Part shown: positions 10,914 to 22,440 of the stretch, one piece after another
How the letters are laid out: the number at the start of each line of letters is the position of its first letter
How positions within the stretch are numbered: position 1 is the stretch's first letter
NCBI GenBank assembly: GCA_014529385.2
Contig: CM043963.1
Location: 96,106,912-96,166,911 of the forward strand
Source: Adiantum capillus-veneris
Lineage: Eukaryota; Streptophyta; Polypodiopsida; Polypodiales; Pteridaceae
Direction of reading: 5' to 3'
DNA length: 60,000 bases
Position numbers and translations under genes: made by a program
Notes under the pieces: generated by a model
What the model was told of the DNA's origin: nothing
The model's database searches: none
What the model saw: only the letters and a program-made list of their open reading frames with translations

Positions 10914-11262
10914 TTATTGAAAGGATATGGTGTTCCCTGACTCATTAGCATCTATATACATGCTCTCTTCCTTGTAGGTGAAGTAGATTCTCCTTTCAGG
11001 GAACTTCATGTTGGAAGCCATGCAGTTAAACCATGGTGCCCCAACGATAACATTCTCATGTTTGAGAGGAGAGATGAAGAAATTATTTTTGTCCACATAG
11101 ATTTGGACATGAAGCCTTAATTTTCTAACTAAGGAAGTAACTGAGACGTCTTGTCCCTTGATAGCTCCATTGTCTTTCAATGCATCTACCATCTCATGGG
11201 CTTGTATGCCTAGCTTGGTGGTCAACTCCGTGGATATGAAGTTGTGAGTTGAACCAGGGTCA
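10914..11262 (-). pseudogene. Ty3 aspartic protease region, family B
   Basis: Minus-strand sequence reads DPGSTHNFISTELTTKLGI and continues open to 10,914 through LRLHVQIYVDKNNFF and ENVIVGAPWFNCM. The active site is normally Asp-Ser/Thr-Gly; here it is Asp-Pro-Gly-Ser, so an extra or altered residue disrupts it. The domain sits between the gag zinc knuckle and RT, the normal order gag-PR-RT-RH-IN. Confidence 0.75.
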
Positions 11263-11745
11263 GAATAAAGGCATCATGCTCGTGCATCTTTCCCCAAGCA
11301 TAGGAAAGGAGAAATCCTTGGCAATCAGCATCCTCTTTTGTAGCTTCAAACATAGAGTCTCTAGGAGTCTCATTGCGGGCAATTCTCTTGGGGCAAGGAC
11401 GATAACCATGGCCTTGATCCCCACACTTAAAACATTTTTGGTCCTTACAAAAAGCTTCTAGCTCTTTAGGAGAGAGTTTATATTTACCTTGTAACTCCCT
11501 TCTCCTTGGACCGATTGTTGTTGTTGGAATATCCTTGGTAAGAATTTTGGGCATTGGTTTTCCCCTTGGCATCATTTTTGTCTTTCTTTTCCATGGGCTT
11601 GACATTCCGTCGAGCCCCTTGTTGGAAATTGATGCGAGGAGAAACCATGGTGTGGTGGATTACTTTGGTGATAGAACTAGGCCATTGAGAGTTGACATAC
11701 TCGTCCATCTCTTTGGGTAATCCCGCACATAATTGTTTTTTTGCT
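11262..11745 (-). pseudogene. Ty3 gag C-terminus with zinc knuckle, family B
   Basis: Two overlapping frames. The upstream one (11,484-11,708) has EMDEYVNSQWPSS and HHTMVSPRINFQQGARRNVK; the next (11,222-11,605) has KYKLSPKELEAFCKDQ and the CCHC-like knuckle CFKCGDQGHGYRPC. Gag nucleocapsid binds the genomic RNA. The sequence stops matching at about 11,745, so the capsid part and 5' LTR of this copy are missing or displaced. The gag N-terminus found at 5.3-5.8 kb is on the other side of LTR B1 and cannot be from the same unit. Confidence 0.8.
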
Positions 11746-12860
11746 CAGCAAAGTCTATCTTTTGAAAGATAGTGACGGGAGCAAAGCGAACCCCGAACCC
11801 CCGACGGCCTCTAAAACATCAGGGACCGAATGGAGCGCCTCGAGCCTGTCATGGTAAAGCAAACAGGGGCACCACCTAGCTTCAGCGGCTAGGACACAAA
11901 CAACACACCACCATAACAAAGTTTTCATCCAAGAGAGATGGATGCTTGGGAGTAATGATGAAGAGGAAAGGGAATGAGATCAAGTGAGAGAGAGAGAAAG
12001 AGAGAGACAGAGAGAGAGACAGAGAGAGAGAGAGAGAGTGAGGGAGGGGGTATAGTGGCTTAGTACTTATGCACCACAAATGGATGGCGAATCCGCACAC
12101 CCTTCACACATACACAAGATCACTCCAAACACAAGATTAGGTGGCGATTCCGCACACCTCACATGGGCAAAACATTGCAAGAAAACATACTCACAAAACC
12201 TCAAGCTTTATTTAGAGAATAAGGCGATGAAATGGGGAGCATAGGGTAGGGGAATGAGAAGGGAGAGAGTGGTAGAGCACATGGCGGATAGGTGGGAGTT
12301 GATGGCGAAGACTCGCACGAGGGTTATGGCCATCATCCTTCATTTATTTGCCCTTCATCTTCCATAGCCAAGGGTGTAGAGGTCATGCTCAAGACAAGCA
12401 TGGTGATTGCGGTGATGGTGATGGTGTGGGTGTGTGTGTGTGCACTAGGCACACACAGTGCATAGTGTGTTCTTTGGTGATGTTGTGTGTGTCTTTAGTG
12501 TGATGGTGACACCTCTTTATATAGGGGAGGAGGGGGGAGAAATTCTAGAATTTAGAAATGAAGAAATCATTATCTACATAGGCCATGTGACTGTGGGCCC
12601 CACTTGTCTGGCTGTGTGTATATGTGCCAGAATAGCAGTCTCATGAGAGAGAGACTAAGAGAGAGAGATGGGTTGATGAAAAAAAAGTGAGAGGTGACAT
12701 GGAGAATAAAGTAATTACAAGAGGGGAGAGAGGGGAGTGTGTTCAGAGGTGAATCTGTGTGCAGATGTGTGTGAACACAAGAAAAATCAGGTAACCACCG
12801 GGTGGGGATGGGTCTGTGGGCACCTTTTTCAGTGAAACTGAGTGTGTGTGAATGTGGGGG
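11746..12860. repeat. Non-genic stretch with GA and TG microsatellites
   Basis: Holds an interrupted (GA)n at 11,984-12,039, a TG-rich tract near 12,425-12,490 and repeated phrases such as 'ggcgaatccgcacacc' (12,086) and 'ggcgattccgcacacc' (12,142). The sequence at 11,770-11,870 is GC-richer and resembles an LTR edge, but no partner was found. No gene seen. Confidence 0.5.
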
Positions 12861-15800
12861 AGGTTATTTAGCTACAAGACAAGAGACATGGCACCCTTTA
12901 GAGAGAGAGGGGGGTATTTGGGTCGTAATCGTTGCATAGATACTATAGCGTATAAACTCCATGTAGAACTCACTTGAGTCGCTAAATGAGTTATCACAAC
13001 TAAGATGTACCCAAAGAGTACCTCTATTCACTTTACTTGAAAGTAACTTGCTGACATAACTCATCAGCCAAGTTTAAGTCTTTGACTTGTTCTCAAATTT
13101 CATCACTAAACAACCCCACCATAGTTAGTGTTCAAGGTTGAGAATCTGACTTATACATGAAAAGACTAAGCCTAGTCCTAAACATGCTTTATCTTATGGT
13201 AAGAAAACTCCAAGTAGAGCAATAAATGCTTATTAATTGGATTGCTTAGTGCTAATTTATGCACTTTGCATATCCTTTAGAGCAAAATTACACTTTGTAA
13301 TCTGCCTATCCCCTTGGATACTGACAGTACTGAGGTGTTGTTTCCCACGGTTTACAGATAGTCTTCCCAGATGACGGGTAAACAAAGAGCACAATATCGT
13401 ACAACATTGCTAAGGAATCAACAATGTCTTGCATAACCATTGTGGTTAACTTGAAAAATCCACAAGCACCCAAACCGAGCCATGACCTCTTTTGGTGGTT
13501 GGTAGACCCAAAATTAATCTCATAGAGATACTGCACATAGTGTGCAAAATGCTTCATAAGCAACTAATGTGATGAATATGCATGCCGCTCCAAATCAGCA
13601 TTTGCTAAACACTAGGACCCATAACACCTAGTGTGCATGCATTTAGCAAAGAATAGATCCAAACCTGTATATCCATGTTCATCCTTGCCAATACGTATGG
13701 CGAATGTGATGCTCCTAGCACACATTAAAGAGAAATGTAAATAGTTCTGGAAAGAAACTAAATTGCAAGCCTTGCAAAAATGTTAGAACCATAATAGAAG
13801 GTGAAACATTAATCACTTCTAGGGACAGACAATGAAACCTTTATTAACAATCTCAGAGCCTTGCTATATGTATAAACAACCATTTGTAATGTTTCTTAAC
13901 TGCACTTGTACCTTAACATGTCATGCTAAGTATCCAACAATTTCTGGCCACCAAAATTGCTCCTGTTACATCGTGCTAAAAATGGTCTAGAAAACAGATA
14001 TGACCAACACCTAGGGACTTTGTCATGACACATACTTGAAATAGTGGGTGTCAGTGTCAGTCCAGAGACTCATATTCTCCACATGTGGAATATGTCTCAT
14101 GTAAGGATGTCTAAAAAAGAACATCCTTGAAGTACGAGATGTACTTGTGTGTGGAGGTAACTCCAAACACTTTACGACAGGAGTGAGAGGGACCCTCATT
14201 AGCTTTGCTCCACAATGGCTAAACTGAACTCCTTGACTCTCTAGACCATGTTGTATCCCTTGTGACAACATGTGCCAAATAAACCCTACAAGTGGGTCTA
14301 TAACTGCATAATGCAAACAATGTATGTTGGACTGTACAACCCAAAATACTTTGTTCTAACGTGCCCTTGGCATGTCTCTGAAACATTCAATTAATAGATG
14401 CATACCTAGGATTGGACTTAACGTTCACTTACCCCTATTCAAATGCACAGGAGCACTAATGGAAAAATGAAAAATAAGCACATTGCAATGGAAACCCTGG
14501 GTGTTACCTTGGCAATCCAAACCCGTTGGTTAGAATCTTTATAGTCAAACCCCTTGGCATGACCCATGAGAGAAACTGCACAATTAGCAATTAACAGTAA
14601 CTAACATAGTCGACCGTGTACAAAAATGATTGTATTTGTCCACTACCCCGTGGTAGATTGCGGACATCTTTCCTTGAAAGTACAATTGTGATAGATCAAA
14701 ATGTGATCTTGAATACCGATGGAGTGATTAAGTAATCACCCACTGGGTCTTGCCCTAAAACTGTGCTTCCATAGACACTTGTAGTGCTATACTGAGAGTA
14801 GGAGAGCCACACAAGTGAAATGTCTAGCTCCTATGAACAACCATGCTGTCCTAAATGTTTGCTACATCCAAACCCCATGGTATAGATCAACTGATGTGAG
14901 TTTGAAATTATCAGAAACTCAACTCGAGCATCACACTAAAAACATATAATGCAAAAATGACACCAAAAAACATTCGTAATGGCAAGACTCTTGCTTGTCC
15001 ATTAATAGCAATGGGTACTCCACTGGATAGATTTGTTCAATCTTAAGAACAATCACATAAGGAATGCCAATAGTTGGGGCTTAGCCTTGGTGTGACATTG
15101 ACTCTTAGCCTTTGTCTGACATTGGCTCTTAGCCTTTGTGGCTCATAGCCCTTATGCAATCAGCGAATCAATGAAGACTAATTTGGGTGGCGTCTTGGCC
15201 ACTTTCTAGCAGAGAGTTAGAGCACCTTGGCTCAGGCTGACTCACGAGCAAAACATGTATCAAAATCTTCTTAGAAAGTTTTCATTATTCTTCAGAGAAA
15301 TAAGAAAGAGAGAGAAGGAGAGCATGTTGGGCTGAGGAACTTTCCTTAAGTTTCTAGAGTGTACACCCAATCTGTGTGCTCTTACACATCTTATGTCTGG
15401 ATTGCAGCTTATCCTATAAACATACCATAGTTTTTTGGTACGACTCTGTTATTGAGAGAGGTAACAAAAAAATACAAAACACCTCCTGACCCACCTACCT
15501 TGCAGGGGTCGTGATTGTACGAGGATGACTTGAATATGGAATTTTGCCTATGACAACATCCAAAAATAATGTGAAACAATCCATAAATTATCTTGTCCTT
15601 GATAGAGTTTCCGATGTTATAGCGTAATCCATAGGTAGCAAACCTTGCATGCAAAATTGTAAGCCCTTGGCTACAGTGACGGGCTCGAACATAAAAGCCA
15701 AAATCATAAGTGCCTTGCAATGTCGGTACTGGTAGGGATGCTATGAGGTGATATCCCAATGTTTGCCAGTGCCCCAAACTTGTGTGCCAATTCCCTCAAC

Positions 15801-16440
15801 ATCTAGTCAAGAGGCAGTATTTTAGCATGAGCTAGAAGCCTTGCTTCACGTAATTGGCAAAGCTCTTTGCTTTGCATAACTGACAATCCTTTCCAACTGA
15901 AATGCATAAGCATGAAAAATCAAGAAAATCTTAACATAGTCTAACCTGGTCTTTCGATTGTAAGCAGATGTCTTGAACTTGTGAAGGAGAAACTTGCTCA
16001 AATCCGATTCATAGCCAATTTGAATGAGTGAGAGAGAGAGTTGTTACATATATCATATACACTCTCATAAGGCATTCCGCCATGTCTGGTATGTAATGAA
16101 ATATCATGCAAGCATAGTGTCAAATCCCTTCCAAGGTGGTATGCTCATAGCATATGCCAAACGTGAGAAGTTGCAATACAAAATTTGTCACTAATGGATC
16201 CGTGTTTCACATAAGTATGTCGATACTCATAGCGATTGTTAACATACAAATATCATGGCAAAAGTGAATCGACCTTGTCGAACACTTTCACCTAAATGAC
16301 CATGTGGAAATTGCTTAAAGAAAGAAAGCATTATGTATTATATCTTGAATGAATATGCTATACTAGGCAAGGTATTGTATCATATACAACTAACCTTCAA
16401 ATAATCTCTAAAGAGCATGTAAGAAATTGATTGACTATTG
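12861..16440 (-). pseudogene. Scattered minus-strand coding-like fragments, possible decayed split gene
   Basis: Open or nearly open minus-strand stretches at 13,306-13,563, 14,023-14,316, 14,508-14,575 and 15,409-15,896 have protein-like composition but no family I recognise. Possible splice signals: TGCAG before 14,575 with AAG|GTAAC at 14,508, and TTTCAG before 15,896 with AAG|GTAGG at 15,499. The 15.5-15.9 kb block reads ARLLAHAKILPLD, then MLRELAHKFGALANIGIS, before a frame change. One implied intron would be only 49 nt, too short for most plant introns, and stops interrupt the frames. It could be a gene remnant or an unrecognised element. Confidence 0.3.
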
Positions 16441-16503
16441 AGCTACAAAATCCATCAAAAGACCTAAGAATCCAGTACCTCGAGACAATGTTTCCATCAC
16501 ATG

Positions 16504-17578
16504 CTATCCCATACAATTGAAACATAATTTCTGTAATTTGGCTTTTTGAAAGTCTACTATGGAAAGTCTCCTCTTTTCCACCTTGGTGGAGATTGGTTCG
16601 AAAAATTTCACAGGTGTAGATATGGTAGCCTGTGGGATGCAGGAGATGACCAGCTTTCTAAGGTGATCCACCTGTGTAGCAAGCAATTGGATGCAAACCG
16701 CCAATTTTCAAAACCATTCTTCAAATATTTGAAATTCACATCGTGTAATGTACTCTTTTTCATCGATGAGATTGCTAGTATCCTCCAATATTTCAAGCAC
16801 ACTTTGAGGAGGAGGAGTAGATGCCCGAGAAGGAAGTTCAAATTCAAAAAGATGATTGTCGGCAAGTTCCATATCCAAAAAATCAAATGAGGCATCCATG
16901 ACGATGTCGCTTGGTACCATGAATCACCACAAGTCAGCCTTGCTAAGTGCGTGGCTTGACAAATAGTAATTTGAAGAGACCAGAAACCAGCACGGTTGCC
17001 ATCAATTAACCGTGCTAATTGATTCGCTACGTCGAAGGCAAAAAGGTTGAAAATCTTGTCACCTATCAACAAATGAAACAGCTGAAGGAAAAACTTATCT
17101 GCAAATTTTGATTGATTTACGTTAATGGTTGTAGTGACATTGTATCCAACTCTCAAAATTTTGAAATGTTCAAAATTTATGTAGGGAAATAGTTGTTTGT
17201 TGAGGATTGTTGAAGAAGTCCCAGCCCTTTGTCGATGGTGTTGGCCAAGCACGCCCTCGAAGAAAAGGGGAAACGGCTCTCCACCGTGGACACTTTCCCT
17301 AAATACTCAATTTGGGTTTGCACTAAGGCTTTGCGCCACCAAATATGTAGAGGCCAAGAAAGTCCAACCTCTGGCGATGGCGGGTAGAGGCTCCCAGTGT
17401 CAAAAAGAGAGAGAGAGAGAGAGAGAGAGAGTGTGCAGTCTAAAGCTCCGCAACTGCCGTTGACGTGATGGACTTTGTCCTCCATCCCTGCGCACACCTT
17501 CTCAGCCCAAGCGTGAATTATTCTGTAGAACTCTCCGCACCCCTCCCTCCTCGTTAGGGTCCGATCCCGCGAGCCCAA
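16504..17578 (-). pseudogene. Decayed ORF region inside a Met-tRNA-primed element
   Basis: Three overlapping minus-strand frames: 17,177-17,578 (starting GSRDRTLTRREGCGEFY), 16,608-17,252 and 16,708-16,920 (MDASFDFLDMELADNHLF, with acidic and proline-rich parts), continuing in 16,504-16,704. They lie just inside an LTR-end plus primer-site signature at 17,588-17,703, so this could be the gag region of a poorly preserved LTR element. No zinc knuckle or other domain is seen. A (GA)n tract at 17,406-17,430 interrupts the first frame. Confidence 0.3.
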
Positions 17579-17587
17579 GCGCCTCCC

Positions 17588-17829
17588 AACCTAGTTGTGA
17601 TACTAGTGAAATGCCCCTTTGCTTGCATGAACATGCAAAAAAGGTGAGTGGCTCTCCACGCCTTGTGTCCCAAAACCTAGCTCTGATACTAGTGAAACGC
17701 CCCTGGTGGGACTGCCCAGGAATGAACCTCCTAACCTCCCATTAAATAGCTCCTTGGGCCTCATTCCCTAGCCACACTTGCAGTCGGCCCCTTGCCTGGT
17801 CCTTGACCACCGAGCATTGCCCCTTGGCA
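17588..17829 (-). mobile_element. LTR end fragment with duplicated Met-tRNA primer site
   Basis: On the minus strand 'tttcactagtatcagagcta' occurs at about 17,677-17,700 and a variant ('tttcactagtatcacaacta') at about 17,590-17,615. Both resemble LTR end plus TGGTATCAGAGC with one early mismatch. The preceding minus-strand sequence (from TGCCAAGGGGCAATGC at 17,829) would be LTR. The 5' side is cut by the element starting at 17,830. Confidence 0.45.
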
Positions 17830-18139
17830 TGACATTTTGTCCTAGAGTCTAAGTGAAGGAGGGAAGAGGGGGAATAATCCCACATGTAGTGTAGTCAATA
17901 TGTAGAGATACTTATAGCTCACTTTCATGATAAACAACACACTTCAAGTTTGCACTACATGCTTGTCTATGGTGAGCCTGTGCTAAGGCAAGTCAAAACT
18001 GAAGGTTATGTTTATGAGTCCAAGATAATCTATCTTGGAACCTCATTCACTTGAGTGATAATCTAGATTACACACACTTGCACACTTGCACTATGTTTCT
18101 CTTTCATCCACCATAGCTAGCACGATCCCATTCCCATCA
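17830..18139 (+). mobile_element. 5' LTR of gag-only copia-like element
   Basis: About 310 bp, near-identical over most of its length to 20,768-21,089. Shared stretches include 'cctagagtctaagtga', 'tgcactacatg' and the end 'cgatcccattcccatca'. The first 15-20 bp differ from the 3' LTR (TGACATTTTG against TGTAAAACGG), so the start is uncertain or altered. A Met-tRNA primer site follows. Confidence 0.85.
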
Positions 18140-18141
18140 AG

Positions 18142-18153
18142 TGGTATCAGAGC
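18142..18153 (+). other. Primer binding site, initiator Met-tRNA type
   Basis: TGGTATCAGAGC two bases after the LTR end CA. It fixes the orientation of the element on +. Confidence 0.9.
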
Positions 18154-19779
18154 TCTAGGTTATGCCAGCTAGGTTTGTTACTATGCTTTTGTGTGATAAT
18201 GTAATTAGAATTTACATTAGGATTCTTTTCTCTCTAATCAATTAATGATTAGGCTATGTGTGGGGAAAGTTCATGGTGAAAGTCCATTGAGCCACTACCC
18301 TCCATAGCTTAGGTGAAGCTTGATTAAGAGTCGTAGGATATTTGCATTTGACTAGTGCATGACTGCATTCTCTTAGTGCACTCTCATCTTCAAATTCTTT
18401 AATAATCTCACTAATTAAGCATCATCAAATCAAGCTATTGCATTCATATTTAGGTTGCAATTAGTGTTGATATTTTACTAGTTTTCACCTTCAATTAATT
18501 CATCAAGTTCAATTTCTCATTGCATTGGTCACATAGTCTTGAAGTGCTTGTTGCAAGCTTTCCATAGACTCCTCAAGCTCTCCATTTGGGAGTCGGGAGC
18601 CCCTTCTACCCTATCACCACTTTCATGCTATTATTAGGTGTGTGTGTGTCTGTGTGAGCTTGTGTGGGCACCCCTGCCGAATTGAGCATAAATTGTATTT
18701 TCTAGGTGAACTTTCACAAGCAAAGGTCGTGGGCTTGTTGGCTAGCCTAACTTGGGCACTCTATTATTGGCTTGTGGGGTTGTGGGGTGAAGCCTCACAT
18801 TGATGATCACGAGTGGACGTGAAATTGCATCTAATCAAGTTTTTATCTCAAGGCGGGGCCGTAAGCGGTGATTCCCACACATTCAAAGTAAATATGCACA
18901 ATTGGGCAAGGTGGACGGAATCCAAACCCCATATGAAATCGGCCTTTGGGCCTCTGGTGGGTCCGCAAGGGGATGTTTCTCATGCAACGACACTCTCTAG
19001 CCCACCACCCAGATGCAAAACATCATGAAGCTAAGCCTATTGAGGCTTTCGGGTCCGTGAGCAGGCATTCCCGCATTTGGTACACCTCTGCCCCATAAGC
19101 TTCACCACCAAAAGGCCCCTTTCCCACGGGATTTCCTCTTCACATGCCACTCATGCATAGCCAAAATTCCCATGCCCCTTTGCCTACAATTACCTACTAA
19201 GGACCCTATTTCCATTGTCACACCTGCAAAGGGCACAAAACGTGGCCTTACCACTCCTCGGTGGCCTGTCACACCTACGAAGCGCACTAAAGAGCAGTAG
19301 AAGAGAACAAAGGCTATCAAAGTCTCTTCAAGGACACCTTAAAGGCTTCCTTCGAGCATCAAAGTAACATCATAATTCTAAGAGCCTCCGACTTTAATTC
19401 TCATAAAGGAATCAAATGAGCAAAGCTCTCAATCTTGGGAGGGCTCTCACCTATAGGCATTCAAAGGCATCTTTGGGCTTCAACCTCAAAGAGCATCAAT
19501 AGCTTCAAGCATCCAACAAAGACAATTTCAAACCTCAAAAACATCCCCAAGCAAATCAAGAAGATAAAACTTTTTTTGTGAAGGGTGACTTCACGAAAGT
19601 GTAGTGGTACTTCACATTGAAGGAAGATTTTAAAGAACACATTAAAATTGAAAATCTTGCAGCCAAGCACAATAAATTGCAAACAAATTTTCTATCATTC
19701 CTAAGGGGTGTTTGTGCTCGTGTAAAGAGGTAGACACTGGCTAGGAGAGTCTCCTAAGCTAAGACCCCTCTATTAACAC
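18154..19779 (+). other. Long leader of the gag-only element, no gene seen
   Basis: About 1.6 kb between primer site and gag. Contains a short TG run (18,640) and a GC-richer piece at 18,790-19,100. Small ORFs (18,813-19,028 on +; 19,102-19,320 and 19,461-19,682 on minus) show no domain. The leader is long for a copia element, so another insertion may be hidden here. Confidence 0.4.
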
Positions 19780-20640
19780 AAATAAGGGAGAAGGGAATAG
19801 AAAAGTACAACGGGGAAGGGTTTCACACTTGGCAAATAAAGTTAAGGGGATACCTATGAGAAAATGTTTATGGTCTTTTATCAGCACTGCCTTAGAGCAA
19901 CAAGCTGACACCGATGGATTGCACACTAGGGCATCTAACTCATGGCAAGTGCACAGAATGTGGCTAAAGAGAACAAGCATTTGGAATTATCACCGCCTTC
20001 TTGCATGACAACTATGTACATTTCATAAACAAATATAAGCATGCACATGAAGCCTGGCATGTCCTAGAAATAATTTTTAGAGCCAGGGCTAAAACAAGTA
20101 AGGGTTAGTCTCAAAAGACAACTTTATAAGATCGCTATGATTGAAGGGGAGGACATTGCTAGTCAAAGTGGCCATACTATTAAGTGAAATTCTTGAAGAA
20201 AAAGAATCGGTTCCACCTTTCCAAGATGTCATCAACTCAATCCAAGAAAAAGAACTGAAGAAAAAAGATTTATTAACATTGTCAGGAGGGGATTTTGTCA
20301 CGTCATCTTCAAGGGAAAGATACTCGCCATCAACATCATCAACTAGAAGAAAGTGTTATGAATGTGTAACAATGGGACATGTAGCAAAATATTGCTACAT
20401 GAAAAAACCTTGCAACAAATGCAGTAAGAAGGGACACCTTCCTTCTCGATGCTACTTACATGGAGGCAGTAGTAGTGGAGAAAGCAGCAGCAGTAGAAGC
20501 AACAACAGAACCTACAAAGGGAAGAGACCTATCAGAGGATCATTTCACATGGTAGAGGACAAAGAAGAAGATGAAGGCAAAAATAACCTTGTCTTTTATG
20601 ACTTTGAAGATTGCAGTCTCTCTACTTGTAGGGGAGGATT
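19780..20640 (+). pseudogene. copia-type gag with UBN2-like region and two zinc knuckles
   Basis: Fragments read IEKYNGEGFHTWQIKLRGYL, then AFGIITAFLHDNYVHFINK, AHEAWHVLEIIFRARAKTS and LKRQLYKIAMIEGEDI across frameshifts. This is the order of the copia gag (DUF4219/UBN2) domain. The open part 20,141-20,746 ends with CYECVTMGHVAKYC and CNKCSKKGHLPSRC, two CCHC knuckles 5 residues apart, then a Ser-rich and acidic tail. Gag packages element RNA. Only about 120 bp separate the tail from the polypurine tract, so no protease, integrase or RT is present. Two in-frame knuckles without pol recall gag-only (TR-GAG-like) elements; an internally deleted copia is the alternative. Confidence 0.75.
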
Positions 20641-20767
20641 TTTCTTTTCCTATGTGGATATTATCATCCTATGTGGATTTTACCATTCTGTATGGATACC
20701 AACTTATCATGTTGTGTGGATATTGCATCTTCAGTATTTGTCCTAGTCCAAATCCCAAGGGGAGGAT

Positions 20768-21089
20768 TGTAAAACGGTGTGGGTTTTTTCCTAGAGTCTA
20801 AGTGAGGGAGGGAAGAGGGGGAAATTATCCCACATGTAATGGATCAAGTTCTGGAGATACTTAAAGCTCACTTTCATGAATAGACAACACAATTTAGGTT
20901 TGCACTACATGATTGTCTACGGTGAGCCTATGCTAAGCTAAGTCAAATCTCAAGATTGTGTTTATGAGTCCAAGCTAATCTATCTTGGAACCTAATTTAC
21001 TTGAGTGATAATCTTGCTTACACATGCTCACACACTTGCACTATGTTTCTCTTTCATCCACCCTAGATAGCACGATCCCATTCCCATCA
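20768..21089 (+). mobile_element. 3' LTR of gag-only copia-like element
   Basis: Starts TGTAAAACGG after the purine tract 'aaggggaggat' and ends CCCATCA at 21,089. 322 bp. Pairs with 17,830-18,139. No matching target duplication is obvious: the base run after it is CACAG, and no CACAG precedes the 5' LTR. Confidence 0.85.
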
Positions 21090-21125
21090 CACAGAGGTGA
21101 AACACACTGGCAGAGGAGAGAAACC

Positions 21126-21127
<2 letters not shown>

Positions 21128-21205
<78 letters not shown>
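21128..21205 (+). repeat. Homopolymer G40 followed by (GA)19
   Basis: Forty consecutive G from 21,128 to 21,167, then a pure GA run to about 21,205. Such a tract can form G-quadruplex or triplex DNA. It could also be partly a sequencing or assembly artefact. Apparent ORFs made of poly-Pro/poly-Gly and Ser-Leu repeats across it are not genes. Confidence 0.95.
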
Positions 21206-21206
<1 letters not shown>

Positions 21207-21924
21207 CTATCTCTGCAGTATCCAATGGCACCGACGAGGTGGATGGTGATGTGAAAGGTAACAGCTTCAAAGCTTTGGAGGTCTTCAAGAGAAAGATTGG
21301 AAAAAGGCAAAGACAAGGGTGATGGCAACGCGGTAGTAACAGACTCAAAGCTTTGGAGTTTGCTCAGTGCAAGATCACAAGAGGTGTCCAGGGAGGAAGA
21401 TCGCGGAAAAAGAAAACGCAATGGCGATCTCTTTCTCCTATTTGGAGATGAAGATGGAGACTATAACAACGGTGATTAGTTTTTGATGCCAAACGGTAAC
21501 TAAAAAAAGGCACATAGGGTGTGCTCACATGGACAACCAGTTTGGGAGCAATAAGCGGGCTAAGATTCTCGTGCAGTACGATTGACCAACCACAATCAAA
21601 TTAGTAATGATGCTCATTAAAGAGGTGCATGGTCCTAAGTTTAGAGATAGTTACCCCTGCCAAACATTTTAACTCTACCTCGCCACAGCAGAGCATTCAT
21701 GCAATGAGAAAATAGTAAAATCATGAGTGCTCCGCTACCTCTTTCTGGATCCTCTTCTACCTGTCTAGGGCTCCCATCCTACCTGGCATTTTAACTCTAC
21801 CCTCGCCGGTGCTACGCAGTGAGTAAATCACCACTTGTTCTCCCAACCCACCTTTTGTATCCTCTTCTACCTCTCTAGTGCTCCCATCCCTCTTTCCATC
21901 CTGAGTTGCAATGCTTTGTTAATG

Positions 21925-22440
21925 CAGATCTCTACACATAGTGCAGAGGTATGCCATTATACTTTTGTGTAGTTCCATTTTGTGACTTCAGTACCTCTTT
22001 GCTTGGTACTAACCATCATCGCTTGGATCCCCTTCTGTGAAATAGACATTCGCTCATAGATTATGGTGCGGTCTTTATTTATTCTATTTGTAGAGATAGC
22101 TCAAGAAAAAGCCAGGCCTAGGAGAGCAACATTGAGCAAACTAGAAGACCTCGTGACACAGATCTCTACACACACTAAAGAGGTATGATATTATGATTTT
22201 TTGCATTGTTATTTTGTGGGGTTAGTACCAAGAAAATAAAGATAGGAGAACCATGTTTGGTGCTCCTTTTTGCTTGGTATTGACCATCATCGCTTGGGGC
22301 CCATTGTGAGAAAGTGACATTCTCTTAGAATGTGGTGCGGTTTTCTTTTATGCTGCCTCTAGAGATGGCTCATGAAAAGGCCATGCCTAGAAGAGCGACA
22401 GGTGAGTCCTTGCATGCTCAAGCAAGAAGACATTGATACA
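21925..22440 (+). repeat. Tandem duplication (~270 bp) around the H3-like tail
   Basis: Two copies share 'gatctctacaca' (21,928; 22,160), 'gcttggtact/att' (22,001; 22,272), 'accatcatcgcttgg' and 'gagatagctcaagaaaaagc' against 'gagatggctcatgaaaaggc' (ATA at 22,096; ATG at 22,365). Offset is 269-271 bp at three landmarks and 232 bp at the first, because the second copy has an extra ~37 bp. Confidence 0.7.

Noticed and set aside
13560-13660. Inverted repeat ACACTAGG..CCTAGTGT as a possible transposon or hairpin
   Set aside because: Only 8 bp with an A/T-rich loop; expected by chance in a window of this size.
16546-16890. A + strand ORF of 114 residues
   Set aside because: It is antisense to minus-strand frames that look more protein-like and it has no recognisable motif.
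18813-19028. A 71-residue + strand ORF in the leader of the gag-only element
   Set aside because: No domain, no homologue recognised, and composition like the non-coding surroundings.
21024-21421. Overlapping ORFs of poly-Gly, poly-Pro and Ser-Leu repeats on both strands
   Set aside because: They are translations of the G40/GA tract in different frames, with no domain on either side.
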